From Stramonita haemastoma (taxonomy: Eukaryota > Mollusca > Gastropoda > Neogastropoda > Muricidae), in contig CM060318.1 in assembly GCA_030674155.1 (NCBI GenBank), positions 73,209,646 to 73,273,645 of the forward strand: a DNA stretch of 64,000 bases, written 5' to 3'. A model generated the notes under the pieces. That model had not been told where the DNA came from and ran no database searches. It was given only the letters and a program-made list of their open reading frames with translations. The position numbers and the translations under genes were made by a program. Of the stretch, positions 12,721 through 23,680 are shown one piece after another; the first letter of the stretch is position 1, and each line of letters begins with the position of its first letter.

Positions 12721-13689
12721 GAGTGTGGGTGTGTGTTTACTTGATTATAATGTGTTTTTGTCTTGACATTAGTGTTCAGGTTAGGGGGGTGGTTTTTGTT
12801 TTTGTTTTTTGTGTGTTTTGTTGCCATTCCCTAACCGGCGCAAGGGCCAGCCTGTCTGGGCTTGTCTGATATAGTTTGATATTGAGATTTTGTTTTGCCT
12901 ATAAATCATTAATTTTGTTTGACATTGACTTGATAGTTTTTCTTTGCCTTGTTTCTTTGGGTTTTCCCCCCTCACATATATGTGTTACACTTTTTTTTCA
13001 CTTTTAACATGATTTGAAATTCTTGTTCTTGAAAACGACTTGAAAAATGTTACGTTTGGGTATTATATCAGATTGTGTTGATTTTTTAAAATGTTTGTTT
13101 GCTGTTTTTTTGTTTTTTTTCTTTTTCTTCATAATATTGTTTTGAAGTAAGGAAGATTTGTGAAAATGTTATGATATATAATATGTGCTTTGTGTGTGGT
13201 GTGTGTGTGTGTTGTGTGCGTGTGCACGCACGCGAGAGTATAAGTGTGATTTGTTTTCTCTCACAGGTAGGTTGTTCTGCTCTTCATTGATGATATAGAC
13301 GTTGTCACAAGCAGTTTTGCTATAATGTTGCCTTGTATTGCCATGATACACTGACCCATTGTTGTTTCTTTGTTGCTGTTGTTTTTGCTTTTTACAACTT
13401 TTAAACTGTTACACCCAGTTATGTTTTATATTAACATCTGTTCGGCATGATGTTCAGCTGCAGCTCATTTTTGCAGAAATGTTAGAGAGAGGGATTGACA
13501 TGTGTGTATGGGTGAGAGTGTGTATTGAGGGAAGGGGGTGGGGATATTGGGGTTGATGGATTGCATACATGATTACAGACTTTGTTAATGTGTTTTCAGT
13601 ATCTGTGTTCACGGGGCTCGTGTTCCCAACATCTGGAGATGCTTTCAGCAGCATTGTATGAGAGTTCAGTGCTTCTTTTTTCTTTTTGT

Positions 13690-13716
13690 GTGTGAGTGCT
13701 TGTGTGTGTGTGTTGT

Positions 13717-13768
<52 letters not shown>
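13690..13768. repeat. (GT)n microsatellite
   Basis: GT tract with one TGTGGTG interruption, ending GGGAGGGGGTCATT. Confidence 0.95.
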
Positions 13769-13851
13769 AGGGGGTCATTACTTTTGGTATGTTTATTTTC
13801 TCCTCATTGATGATAGAGAATGACCACAAGCTGTCTTGCCAGTGTTGCCTT

Positions 13852-14130
13852 GTTGTTGATGTATTGGCATGATACATCCACCCACCCCTTTGTTCATTGT
13901 TGTTGATGTATTGGCATGATACATGCACCCACCCCATTGTTCACTGATGTTGATGTATTGGCATGATACATCACCCACCCCATTGTTCATTGTTGTTGAT
14001 GTATTGGCATGATACATCACCCATCCCATTGTTCATTGTTGTTGATGTATTGGCATGATACATCCACCCACCCCATTGTTCACTGTTGTTGATGTATTGG
14101 CATGATACATCACCCATCCCATTGTTCATT
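13852..14130. repeat. 46/47-bp minisatellite, 6 units
   Basis: GTTGATGTATTGGCATGATA recurs at 13855, 13902, 13949, 13995, 14041 and 14088. Periods are 47, 47, 46, 46 and 47 bp. Unit length differences come from CATCCACCCACC versus CATCACCCACC. The array side contributes a related CCATGATACACTGACCCATT at 13341, which looks like the ancestral single copy. Confidence 0.95.
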
Positions 14131-14339
14131 GTTGTTTCTTCGTTGGTTTTTTTTTTCTAATATTTTAAAAAGTTGAAAATACTTGCACACAGTTATCTGA
14201 CCTTTTGTAATTGTTCATCTTAATTTTTTTTATGATGTTTAGCTGCAGCTAGATAAGTGAAGTGAAGAAGTTTCTGATCTCTCCTTGTTTCCATGGGATT
14301 GCTGTGTGCCTGTTTCTGATGTACACTGCTTTCTGTATG

Positions 14340-14545
14340 TTTGATATTTCTGTGGTAGTGACGTACACTTAATTCTCTGTGTGTGATATTTCTGTGCTTA
14401 TGATATACACTTGATTTTATGTGTGTGATATTTCTGTGCCTGTGATGTATAGTTAATTCTGTGTGTGGTGATATTTTAGTGATATATACTTAATTCTCTG
14501 TGTGTGATATTTGTGTGCTTGTGATGTAACACTGGTTCCTGTGTA
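14340..14545. repeat. about 42-bp minisatellite, 5 units
   Basis: GATATTTCTGTG or a variant recurs at 14343, 14385, 14427, 14470 and 14506, with TACACTTAATTCT between. Unrelated in sequence to the 42-bp repeat at 7199. Confidence 0.85.
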
Positions 14546-14645
14546 TAAGTGTGTTTCTTATGCCAGTTTCTGTATGTGCAGAGTGGGGGAGCATTGCTAC
14601 ACCGCTTGGGGGTGGGGGTGGGGGGGAGCCTTTGCCCCTCTACAG

Positions 14646-15758
14646 ACACTGACTGCCTGCTGCCCTGTGCCTGCCACACCTGTCTGTCCCCCACAGTGAA
14701 CAAGAGGGTGAGGAACATGACATGACATGACATGACATGACATGACATAACACAGCCGGCATTGTCTACGATGAACTGAACTTTTTCTTTTTTTTTCTTC
14801 TGCTTTCTTCTTCTTCTGTTATGTCTTTTTTCTGACTTTCTTCTTCTTCTTCTGTTATGTCTTTTTCTGACTTTCTTCTTCTTATTTTTTAAAATTTTGT
14901 TTTCTGCTTCCTCTTCTTCATCGTCTGTTGCCTTCTTCGTTTCCTTCATCCCCTCTTTTAGTTTTTCCTTCTCAGGTTTTCACCATCATCATTATTGCCA
15001 CAATTGTGTTTGGTGGCGGTTGTTTTTGTTGTGAAGTCTGCTCCTCTTGTTGTCTGCTGCTTTGGTGGTCAGAACAGCCAGGCTGCCTGCATCAGAAACA
15101 GCCGCCTGCCTCTCTCTGTCAGCACTGGGTCAGCTACAGGTGTCAGGAAGGAAGGAAGAAAGGAGAGATTGTGTCGTCTCAGTTTGATTCCACGTGGTAC
15201 AGGATACGGGATAGGATAGCCTAGTGGTCAGAACATTGCGCTCGCAATCTGACAACCCAGGTTCAATTCCCGTTTGAGGGGATTTTTCCCCTGGGGTTAA
15301 CATTAATGTTGACTCCACTCTCCCCAAAAGTCCTTAGCATGAGACTATAAACCGAGGCCCTATGTGCGAACGCATGCAGAACATCTTGCGCACTTGTTAA
15401 ATCCTGTTCCGCTTTTCATAAGAGTTGGCCATTGTGTGCCTGTGGGAACAGATGACAGGATTAACAAAGCTGCATACACATGGGGACTGGATGAAAAAAA
15501 GCACATGTGTGCTTATTCCATTATCCTTGATATAAAAGAATAAATAAATAAATAAAAATTAATAAGCTATGCATTGGCTTTTTAAGAATCAAACCATCAA
15601 TCTAGGAACTAAAACAACTTGCTATCTACACCATTACTGTAACACATAACAATCTGATAGTCTCAATAAATTCAAAGAAAAATTTTTTTATAATAGACCC
15701 CAACAACAACAAAAATACATTGCAGAACACGTACACACACATACACATCACAGACAAC

Positions 15759-15809
<51 letters not shown>

Positions 15810-15854
15810 CACACACAGATACACACTCGCGCGCGCGCACACACACACACACAC

Positions 15855-15890
<36 letters not shown>

Positions 15891-16088
15891 CATCACACGC
15901 ACACACACACTCACACACACACACACACACACACACACCACACACACACACACACACTCACTCACATACGCACATCGCACTAACATACACACACACACAC
16001 TCACACATACACATACACTCACACTCACACACACACTCACACATACACACACACACACCACACACACACAAATACACACACACTCACA

Positions 16089-16121
<33 letters not shown>

Positions 16122-16239
16122 TCATTCACATCACTCACCCCTCATTCACTCTTGCATGCACACACACACACAACACACACACACCACACCACACACATCA
16201 CACACTCACACACTCACACACACACACACACACACACCA

Positions 16240-16307
<68 letters not shown>

Positions 16308-16593
16308 GGAGTTTTCCTCTGGAGTTAACATTAGTACTGACTCTACTCCCTCAAAAGTCTTTCTGATGAGACTATAAACCAAGGTCTCATGTGCGAACAC
16401 ACATAGTAAATCTTGTGCACAGGTTAAAACCCATTCCACTTTTCAAAAGAGTGTGCCATTGTATGCCGGTGGGAACGGATGACAAAATTTACAAAATTTC
16501 ACACACACAGGGACTGGATGTAAAGAAGTCCATGAGTGCCTGATCCATTGTCCTTGAAATATAGAGAATAAAGTAAAATAAATAAATAAAGAT

Positions 16594-16662
<69 letters not shown>

Positions 16663-19134
16663 CAAAAAGGAATAGGTGGTATACATGTATTTTAGACAGT
16701 GTAATGTATTTGTAGAAAAGTGAGCTGTTTCTCTGAGAAATGTACATTGTGTTTGTGTGTGTTGCCAGGTCTGGTGCAGCCCATGTGAAGACACGAGAGA
16801 CGGGGACACTGCAGCGACAGGACTGGAGGGAGGGAGGGAGGGAGGCAGCCCAGGAGAGAGACAGGAGAAACAGGCTGACAGCCAATGCAGGTGGGAGGGA
16901 GGAACATGTGTGTCAGCAGTACTTGGGCTGTCAAACACTCACTTTGGCCTGTCCAACTTTTACAGAGGACAGGCAGTCCTGACACAAAAAATTTTGGATA
17001 GCCTAGTGGTCGGAACATTGCGCTGGCAATTTGACGACCCAAGTTCGATTCCCAGTCAAGGGGGATTTTTCTCTGGAGTTAACATCAGTGCTGACTCCAC
17101 TCTCCCCAAAAGTCTTTTGGATGAGACTGTAAACCGAGGCCCTGTGTGCGAACGCATGCAGAACATCTTGCGCACATGTTAAATCTTGTTCCCTTTTCGT
17201 AAGAGTAGGCCATTGTATGCCGGTGGGAACAGATGACAATATTTACACAACTGCATACACACGGGTCTGGATGAGAAAAAAGCATATGGATGCTTATTCC
17301 ATTAATCTCGATATAAAAGAATAAATAAATAAATAAATACCCCCAAAATGAAAGTATCTAGGTTGATATATTCCAATGCTAATGACAGAGCATCTGGCAT
17401 CCCTATGAAGGAAAGGCTGTGACACTATGATCATAGAATTAAAACAGTAGAAAATAAAAAGAAGAAAGAAGATTAAGTACAGAAAAAAGGAGAGATTAGA
17501 AAAATGGCTTTTGTCCCCAAGATAGGTTTGGACAGACCAAGGGAAGTAATACCTCACTGTATTGTAGACCTGAATTGTAAATATACTAATGATGGGTGTT
17601 GAAATCTCTGTCTATTACCTTTTTAACTAATGCAGGTGTGTTTTTCAGGTTAATTATGGTTTATAAAATTCCAAACAATACAGTAGATCATGTATGCAAA
17701 AAAAAACAAATAAAACACCCCAAAATTAATTCTCCATGATACATAGATTTTTGTGAAAAATTGAAATCATTCTGTTAGATAGTTTTCTTTTTACTTTTTT
17801 TTTTTTTTAAAGACAACACCCTAATTCAGTGGCCATGATAAGTCTAAAATTCAGTTTGTCTAAGAAATACTGGCGAAAAACTTTTTTTTTTTTTTTTGGG
17901 GGGGGGAGCATTTTGAGGTAATGTAATTATAAAATAAAGTATTACAAAACACTAACACAAAGGACTTCTTCAAAATAATATCATTATTAATTAAACCTAT
18001 AAAGTGGCAAAGAGCCTAATAATAATATAAAAAAATATTTAAAACCCTGTCTAATCAGCAACAAACCAACAATTAAAAGTTATGCAAACCAGCAATTAAT
18101 CTAACTGGGTACATTAATGGAGGCATAGTGTACTAATGAGTAACATTATGATGTAATGTCCAAATGTAATATTTTTCAAATTGTGTTCAAAAGCCCAACA
18201 AAACCAAAAAATAATAATAATAATGATAAAACATGGAATTTATATAGGGCTATATCTTTTAAAAACAAATCGAAGTGCTTGCATTCAACCTATACAACAA
18301 AACAAGCAACCAATAACAATTTATAGTTTTAGCAAATTTGAATGTACACACACGCACACACCACCATGCACCCACCCACACACCACACACACACGCACGC
18401 ACGCACGTGTGTATGTATATTGATATATATTGGAATATTTACACAAACCTTTTCTTTCCTTACCACAACTGTGAATGAAAACTGAAGAAAAATAATTAAC
18501 AGATCACAAATAATTCACCTCAATTTTAAAATGAAAGCGCTACTTAAATTACACCTCAAAAACAAATAAAACCACCAAACTTCCCCAAAATCCAGAACAA
18601 TTTTGGATGTTTAAAAAAATATAAAAAACGAGAGTGCACCTCCAGTTTGGATTATCAGAAGAAATAATATCTGTTATAACACCCTCACAGAAATCTCTCT
18701 AATCGTCAGATACTGCAACCAATAAGAGAAACAAAAACCCAAACAAACAAGCAAAGGAAAAAAACAATGAGAAAACAACATAGTATGCATAGAATCTTCT
18801 ATAAAAAAAATTTAAAAACTGTCAAAGAATTAAACATAATCTAGCACATTTTCAAATAATGTAATGTGTATACCTGATGTAAAAATCAAGATAGCATCAC
18901 TTTTAGAACAATAATAAACACAAAATTAGAATTTTAACTTCCCAGCTAGAACAATTTATATAAATATATATATATGTTTCCAACAGGATGAAGAGAGAGA
19001 GTTATAGTTCAATGTGACAGCAGTGTTGTGATTGTTCAGTGTTATGATAGTTCAGTGATTGACGTGTGTCTCTTATGAATCTGTGTGCAGGAGGTGTCCA
19101 TGTTGAAAGAGACCCAGGCATTGGCAGCACCTAG
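14646..19134 (+). CDS. candidate spliced gene, C-terminal part of a single-pass Cys-rich membrane protein (prediction)
   Basis: I do not recognise the family. Four putative exons: 14646-14707, 14976-15139, 16769-16890 and 19091-19134. Each acceptor has a pyrimidine or T/G-rich tract (CCCTCTACAG, TTCCTTCTCAG, GTGTTGCCAG, CTGTGTGCAG). Donors are GTGAGG, GTGTCA and GTGGGA. Phases run 0, 2, 1 and match at each junction, and the frame closes at TAG 19132. The first exon gives about 20 residues with four cysteines (CLLPCACHTC). The second starts with a hydrophobic segment (VFTIIIIATIVF), then CFCCEVCSSCC, which looks like a membrane-proximal, possibly lipid-modified Cys cluster. The third is Arg/Glu-rich and polar, as in a cytoplasmic tail. 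The fourth adds about 14 residues. Upstream exons and a signal peptide were not found; 1336-1399 would fit in phase. SINE copies lie within the introns. It could still be chance alignment of splice-like sites. Confidence 0.35.
15214..15558 (+). mobile_element. SINE-alpha, full length
   Basis: Begins GGATAGCCTAGTGGTCAGAA (A-box-like), has a B-box-like GGTTCAATTCC at about 15260, the common body (GAGACTATAAACCGAGG, GGCCATTGTGTGCC, GGGGACTGGATG) and ends in an (AATA)n tail. Longest clean copy of the family in the window, about 345 bp, in a putative intron. Confidence 0.85.
15754..16307. repeat. compound (CA)n satellite block
   Basis: About 550 bp of CA units broken by CTCACA, ATACACA, CACCACAC and CGCGCGCG. 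Every long open frame here (Thr/His or Cys/Val repeats) is a translation of the repeat. Confidence 0.97.
16308..16590 (+). mobile_element. SINE-alpha, 5' truncated
   Basis: Starts inside the element after the tRNA head (TTTTCCTCTGGAGTTAAC) directly at the end of the CA block and continues to an AAATAAATAAA tail. Divergence from the 15214 copy is obvious (GTGTGCCATTGTATGCC). Confidence 0.8.
16598..16662. repeat. (CT)n microsatellite
   Basis: Follows the SINE tail at 16590; one CTCCTC interruption. Confidence 0.95.
16996..17340 (+). mobile_element. SINE-alpha, full length
   Basis: Head GGATAGCCTAGTGGTCGGAA, B-box-like AGTTCGATTCC, whole body and an (AATA)n tail. It lies between the third and fourth putative exons of the candidate gene. 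Confidence 0.85.
17341..17879. other. no gene recognised
   Basis: A/T-rich sequence with poly-A and poly-T runs. No repeat shared with other parts of the window was noticed. Confidence 0.5.
17880..18900 (-). repeat. inverted copy of an array unit
   Basis: Reverse complement matches the array around 9600-10130: compare TTACACAAACC at 18439 with GGTTTGTGTAAA at 9719, and CATTATTAATTAAACC at 17982 with the TTTCATTAATAATG region at 10090. The GAAAGCGCT near 18532 matches GGAGCGCTTTC. It is interrupted at about 18190-18420 by a LINE 3' end and a CA-rich stretch. Confidence 0.75.
18212..18300 (-). mobile_element. LINE 3'-end fragment (CR1/L2-type family of 54060)
   Basis: On the minus strand it reads GAATGCAAGCACTTCG, a degenerate copy of the GCAAGATATAGCGC box, then TTCCATG and (ATT)n. 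The same order ends the LINEs at 57280 and 61250. Only the last 90 bp are present. Confidence 0.7.
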
Positions 19135-19280
19135 CCACAAGAACAGATGTTCACATAATGGATGTTCACATTGTGCCCTGATAACCCTGCAGTGAAATGA
19201 ACTGATGCAGTACAGTGTTGTGTAGTTTGCTGCACAGTGAAGTGTTGTCTATACCCTCCCCCCTCCACCCCTACTGCTGA

Positions 19281-19343
19281 AATAAAAACTCTTCATCAAA
19301 ACCACAATCACACCCCCCCACCCCCCTCTCCTGCTGAAATAAA
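19281..19343 (+). promoter_or_regulatory. two poly(A) signals after the candidate last exon
   Basis: AATAAA at 19281-19286 and 19338-19343, each inside the same short context CTGCTGAAATAAAA..CTCTTCATC. They lie 150-210 bp past the TAG at 19132, a normal distance for a 3' UTR. The near-duplication suggests a small tandem repeat including the signal. Confidence 0.4.
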
Positions 19344-19345
19344 AG

Positions 19346-19699
19346 CTCTTCATCATCACCACAATCACCCCCCCCCCCCCCCCTCTCCCTTCTCTTGATG
19401 TATGCGACAACTTTGTTTTTTCAGTTTCTGTACAGGGGGTTCATGCACACACTTTGACATGTGTTATTGTGTTGACTTGCCTTTGTGTTCCTGAGTGAGT
19501 GAGAGTGTAGGTGGGTGGGTGTCTGTGATTGTGGGTGTGTTTAAGAATTAGGAAGTCCTACATGTAGATTTTCCACATCAGAATGAGAAAATGGTTACCA
19601 ATCCATCACAACCACCCGCATTCTACTGCTGTTCTTCAGCTGCCTGTATCGAGATGTCTGTATTTTAAAAGTGGAGAATCCAAAAGGGGGGTTCATACT
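19346..19699. other. no gene recognised
   Basis: C-run at 19365-19382, GT-rich stretch at 19490-19545, otherwise unremarkable. Confidence 0.5.
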
Positions 19700-19860
19700 T
19701 GCACGCAATGGCCTACTTTTCCAAAAGATAAAACAGGTTTTCACAGTGCAAAATGTTCTGCATGTGTTTGTACACGTGACTTTGGTATATAGTCTCATCC
19801 GAAAGATTTTTGGGGATTAGAGTCAGCACTGAAGTTAACTTAGAGGGAAAACCCCGGAAG
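19700..19860 (-). mobile_element. SINE-alpha internal fragment
   Basis: Shows CAATGGCCTAC, TAGTCTCATCCGAAAG and GAGTCAGCACTGAAGTTAAC in minus orientation, but lacks both the head and the tail. Confidence 0.7.
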
Positions 19861-19894
19861 TGGCATCTGTCTCCTCACAGTGGTGGCTGTAACC

Positions 19895-20330
19895 TGAAGG
19901 AAGGATGGTGGTAGGAAGGTTAAGACATTCGCCTGCCAACTAGTAAACCCTGAGGTTCTGGGTTCATACCCGGCCTTGCCCTTTCTTCCCAGTGACGAAA
20001 AAACCGAACTAAATGTCAAAGTCATTCGGATGAGACTATAAACAGAGGCCCTGTGTGTAAACAAATGCACAACATCATGCGCACACGTTAAAACCGCTCT
20101 GGAAGAGCAGGCCATTGTGTGCCCGCAGGAGCCGATGACAAAATTTTAAAAAAAAAAAGAACCAACATGCACACAGGTGTCGTGTTCAGACACTCTCCCT
20201 GAGGAAAAATAAATATGGGTAGGCGCTGCACAGTAGGCGCTGCACATGTGGCGACGCGCTCTCCCCGGGGAGAGCAGCCTAATCTGCTGTGACAAAGTGG
20301 TATAAATAAAATAAAAGTCAGATCACACAC
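19895..20330 (+). mobile_element. composite SINE: new head, SINE-alpha middle, SINE-beta end
   Basis: A tRNA-like head (about 19908-19980; TGGTAGGAAGG and B-box-like GGTTCATACCC) is followed by a SINE-alpha-like stretch (ATGAGACTATAAACAGAGGCC). From 20217 it has the GGCGCTGCACATGTGGCGAC / CTCTCCCCGGGGAGAG hairpin that ends SINE-beta copies. The mosaic suggests that SINE families here share or swap modules. Confidence 0.65.
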
Positions 20331-20439
20331 AGTCTGAACTCTCTAAAGTTAATTCACCCTAGGCTTCCCTGCCCTGCTTGAAGAGGGGTGGAGCAGTGTA
20401 TGTGTGTGGAATTTTAAAAAAATAAGTAGTTATTGTCCA

Positions 20440-20580
20440 CCACCTGTAGCCACAGCAGATTTCTTTGCAGGAAATTTGGGCTGTTCCCCCTGGGAACAGA
20501 GGACAAAATGTACACAGGAATGAGATATAAAAAGCACACCAGTGCTGATTACCATATCCATGAAATGAAAGAATAAAAAA
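20440..20580 (+). mobile_element. SINE fragment
   Basis: CAGCAGATTTCTTTGCAGG (SINE-beta box), then a diverged SINE-alpha tail (AAAAAGCACACCAGTGCTGATT, CATGAAATGAAAGAATAAA). Confidence 0.5.
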
Positions 20581-20734
20581 TGAATTACAGGCTTCAAAAA
20601 TAGAGATCTGAATACAGATATTCATTATACAGACATCTGAATACAGGCTTCTGAAATACAGCCATCTGAATTGCTGGCTTTAAAAATAAATATATTTTTA
20701 AAATCAAGTATGAAAATGAAGTACGCGTACAAAC

Positions 20735-21200
20735 GAATACAGCCTCGAAACTAGCCATCCAAAATGAATAAAAAGCTGAGTGAACACAAACTGTGTGTGA
20801 ATAAATGAAATACAGGCCTCTAAACTACAGCCATCCAAAATGAATAAAAAGCTTGAGTGAACACAAAGCAGTGTGTGTGAATAAAATAAAAATACAGGCC
20901 TCTAAACTACAGCCGTCTAAAAAGAATAAAAAGCTTGAGTGAACACAAAGCAGTGTGTACAAATAAAATTAAAATACAGCCATTCAAAATGAATAAATAG
21001 CTTGAGTGAACATAAAGCAGTGTGTGCAATTATAAAAATACAGGCCTCTAAAATACAGTTGTCCAAAATGGATAAAAAGCTCGAGTGAACATAAAGCAGT
21101 GTGCATATAAAATTAAAATCCAGGCCTCTAAAATACAGCCATGAAAATGACCAAAATGAATAAAAAGTTTGAGTAAACATAAAGCGTGTGTGTGCAAATA
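20735..21200. repeat. about 80-bp minisatellite, 6 units
   Basis: AAAAAGCTTGAGTGAACA or a close variant recurs at about 20771, 20850, 20931, 20998, 21076 and 21164, each preceded by ACAGGCCTCTAAA..TACAGCC (shortened in one unit). Unit length varies from 67 to 88 bp. Confidence 0.9.
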
Positions 21201-21297
21201 TATATAAAAAAATCTTGGTCGATCATTTAAAATGTACTCAATCATAAAAAAAATCTTGGTTAACCGTTAAAAATCTGTTAATTCATTTAAAATTCAT

Positions 21298-21510
21298 TTT
21301 AGCACACGTAAAAGAACCCACAGCAACAAGGGGGGTGTCCCTGGCAAAATTCTGTAGAAAAAAGCCACTCTGATAGGGAAACAAATACAGTTGCATGCAG
21401 GAAAAAAAAAAGGGAAGGCGCTGCACATGTGACGACGCGCTCTCCCCGGGGAGAGCAGCCCGAATTTCACGCAGAGAAATCTGCCGTGACATAAAGTAGT
21501 ACAAAATACA
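21298..21510 (+). mobile_element. SINE-beta 3' part
   Basis: Reverse orientation relative to most copies. Contains GTAAAAGAACCCACAGC, the GTAGAAAAAAGCCACTCTG box and the CTCTCCCCGGGGAGAG hairpin with ATTTCACGCAGAGAAATC. The tRNA head is missing. Confidence 0.7.
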
Positions 21511-21899
21511 AATACAAAATAAAATACATGTTATTGCAGATATTGAAAATGCAGGTACGCCCACAGATATTCAAATAATGACACATGAAATGAATTGGAT
21601 AACAAAACCTTTTGAATACAAGTTTCTATACGAAGATTCAGACCATTAAATACTGGGAACATGAAACAAAATCGGGAATGAAACATCACACTGTTAATAC
21701 AATGATAAGTGTCTGCATTTGGACATTTACAATGTCCTATTTGAGACTTTAAAAAAAAATACCATGCAATGAGTTGCGTCTTTGCCTGTCACTTGAAAGA
21801 TCGCGGTGTCTGTTGCATGCAGGCTTGAGTGTGTCTTCGTTTTTACTCAAGTTTGTTTTTCTTTGATTTCTTTTTGTATGTATGATTCAACGAGTTTGG
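21511..21899. other. no gene recognised
   Basis: A/T-rich; no shared repeat or coding signal noticed. Confidence 0.45.
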
Positions 21900-22110
21900 A
21901 AAGACTATAAACCGAGGCCCTGTGTGTGAACGCACGCAGAACATCTTGCGCACACGTTAAATCCTGTTCCGCTTTTCGCAAGAGTAGGCCATCGTGTGGC
22001 GGTGGGACAGATGACACGATTAAAAAAAAAAAACCTGCATACACACGGGGACTGGATGTAAAAAAGCAAATGAGTGCTTACCATTATCCTCAATATAAAA
22101 GAATTATATA
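21900..22110 (+). mobile_element. SINE-alpha, 5' truncated
   Basis: From AGACTATAAACCGAGGCCC to the ATATAAAAGAATTATAT tail; head and first third absent. Confidence 0.8.
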
Positions 22111-22261
22111 AAAAAAAAGGTCTTTCCACAAAAAGATAAGACTAAACAGGAAATGAGGATGGGAAAGCCATGAAAAGTTAATGTCGGTGTGTTTGTTTCC
22201 ACAGTTGAATAAAGGATAAAAGGAAAAACAGATCTACTCTACTTCATACGACACTGTAATA

Positions 22262-22622
22262 CAACATGACATCATTTCATTTCACCATCACTTCTGGTAA
22301 AACAAACATTGGACATCATTTCAATTCACCATCATTTCTTTTACTGACATCATTTCAATTCACCATCATTTCTATTACTGACATCATTTCAATTCACCAT
22401 CATTTCTATTACTGACATCATTTCAATTCACCATCATTTCTATTACTGACATCATTTCAATTCACCATCATTTCTATTACTGACATCATTTCAATTCACC
22501 ATCATTTCTATTACTGACATCATTTCAATTCACCATCATTTCTATTACTGACATCATTTCAATTCACCATCATTTCTATTAAAAGAAACATCTGACATCT
22601 CTTCAATTCACCATCACTTTAC
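22262..22622. repeat. 34-bp minisatellite, about 8 regular units
   Basis: The unit starts ACTGACATCATTTC and contains AATTCACCATCATTTC. Regular from about 22345 to 22580, with degenerate flanking units carrying AAAACAAACATT or AAAAGAAACATC. Confidence 0.95.
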
Positions 22623-22639
22623 TTTTTTTCTTTTTCTTG

Positions 22640-22915
22640 TATTTGTTTCCCTGTCAGAGTGGCTTTTTTCTACAGAATTTGCCTGAGACAACACTCTTGC
22701 TGCCATGGGTTCTTTTACATGCACTAAATTAATGTGACACACGGACCTTGGTTTATCATCTCAACTGAAAGACTGCCACCTAGACCACCACTCATGGTCT
22801 AATGGATAGGGGGAAAGATTTGGGCCCAAACGGGATTCGAACCACCTCACACTCTGACCCAGACATTTCGCTTTCTAGGCAGGGGCGTTACCTCTAGACC
22901 ACTGATCTACCAACA
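22640..22915 (-). mobile_element. SINE-beta
   Basis: On the minus strand the head (about 22840-22912) carries GGTCTAGAGGTAACGC and B-box-like GGTTCGAATCC. The body runs through the GAGATGATAAACC and GGCAGCAAGAG segments to the AAAAAAGCCACTCTGA box. Related copies lie in every S3 spacer. Confidence 0.75.
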
Positions 22916-22917
22916 CA

Positions 22918-23080
22918 TATCAATTCCCACACACATATAAAAACACCAACTTCCACACTTAAAAAATATATCAATTCCCATACACCTATAAAAACAATTT
23001 CCGCACATAAAAAACATGAATTCCCAAACACATAAAAAAAATTTCCACACATAAAAATATAGATACATTTCCGATATAAA
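22918..23080. repeat. about 30-bp A/C-rich minisatellite, 5-6 units
   Basis: Repeats of CAATTCCCACACACATA / ATTTCCACACATAAAAA with variable A-runs. It ends at a SINE-alpha tail fragment (GATATAAAAGAATAAATAAA). Confidence 0.75.
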
Positions 23081-23592
23081 AGAATAAATAAATAAATAAA
23101 TGAAAACGCAAAGCAAGGCATGCAAGGCACAACAAACAAGACGGGACAAGACCAGACAAGTCAGAATTTTTGATTTCGTGCATTTACTGCCAGCAGGGTG
23201 CTTTAGGCCTACACGGTTTTCTGTGGAGGTGTGTACATGGGGCGGGGGAGGGGGGAGCAACTTAATAATGCCACCCAGTGTTATAATTCTACTTATAAAT
23301 CGAAGTAAACCAAACTCCTGACAGATATAATTGTTTGTACCTCTACCATCAACAGATTCCCCCTCTTACCCGGGGTACAACGGCAAGAGAGAGACAGAGA
23401 CAGACAGACAGACGGACAGACAGGCAGACGGGCAGAGAGGCAGACGGGCAGAGAGGCAGAGACAGAGAGACAGATAGAGAATGAATAATCTTTATTTTCC
23501 AAGGGTAACCCCCCCCCCCCCCCCCCCCTAAAAAAAAAAAAACGAAAGAAAGAAGGAAAAAACCACCATCACCAACAATAAAGATTGCAGCT

Positions 23593-23649
<57 letters not shown>

Positions 23650-23680
23650 GTATACAAATACTTTGGCCTTAGTAAGCAAG
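23081..23680. other. mixed simple repeats with an S6-like fragment; no gene
   Basis: Holds GACAGACAGAC-type repeats (23390-23480), an S6-like ATGAATAATCTTTATTTTCC (23480), a C/A run at 23508-23540 and an (AG)n tract at 23592-23647. Confidence 0.6.

Larger units (their letters stand above)
3470..13690. repeat. diverged tandem array of 1.2-2.1 kb units
   Basis: The landmark CTTATCATTAGGTAGAAAT or a close variant lies at 3911, 5086, 6671, 8505, 10591 and 12238, giving spacings of 1175, 1585, 1834, 2086 and 1647 bp. Each unit repeats the same order: a TTGTCAGACTG landmark, the CTTATCATTAGG landmark, CCTCACATATATGTTA, a TTCTTGTTCTTGAACACGA box, a related second box beginning CCCTCACATATAGG, GATGATGTAACCTGAAAATG and a (CT)n tract. 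The two CTCACATATA boxes in each unit show that the unit is itself an older duplication. Short open frames that recur in the units near 5093, 6710 and 8522 follow from the repeat. I find no gene in it. Confidence 0.85.

Noticed and set aside
14476..14949. 157-codon Lys/Arg-rich frame on the minus strand
   Set aside because: Arises from a CTT-rich tract and an ACATG repeat; overlaps the better-supported plus-strand exon candidate.
15620..16440. Long Cys/Val and Thr/His open frames
   Set aside because: Direct translations of (CA)n/(GT)n; the same holds for 26120, 27210, 31675, 43400, 45753 and 50711.
22262..22622. CRISPR-like regular repeats
   Set aside because: Units are contiguous with no unique spacers, in a eukaryotic context: a minisatellite. 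The same applies to 13852 and 7199.
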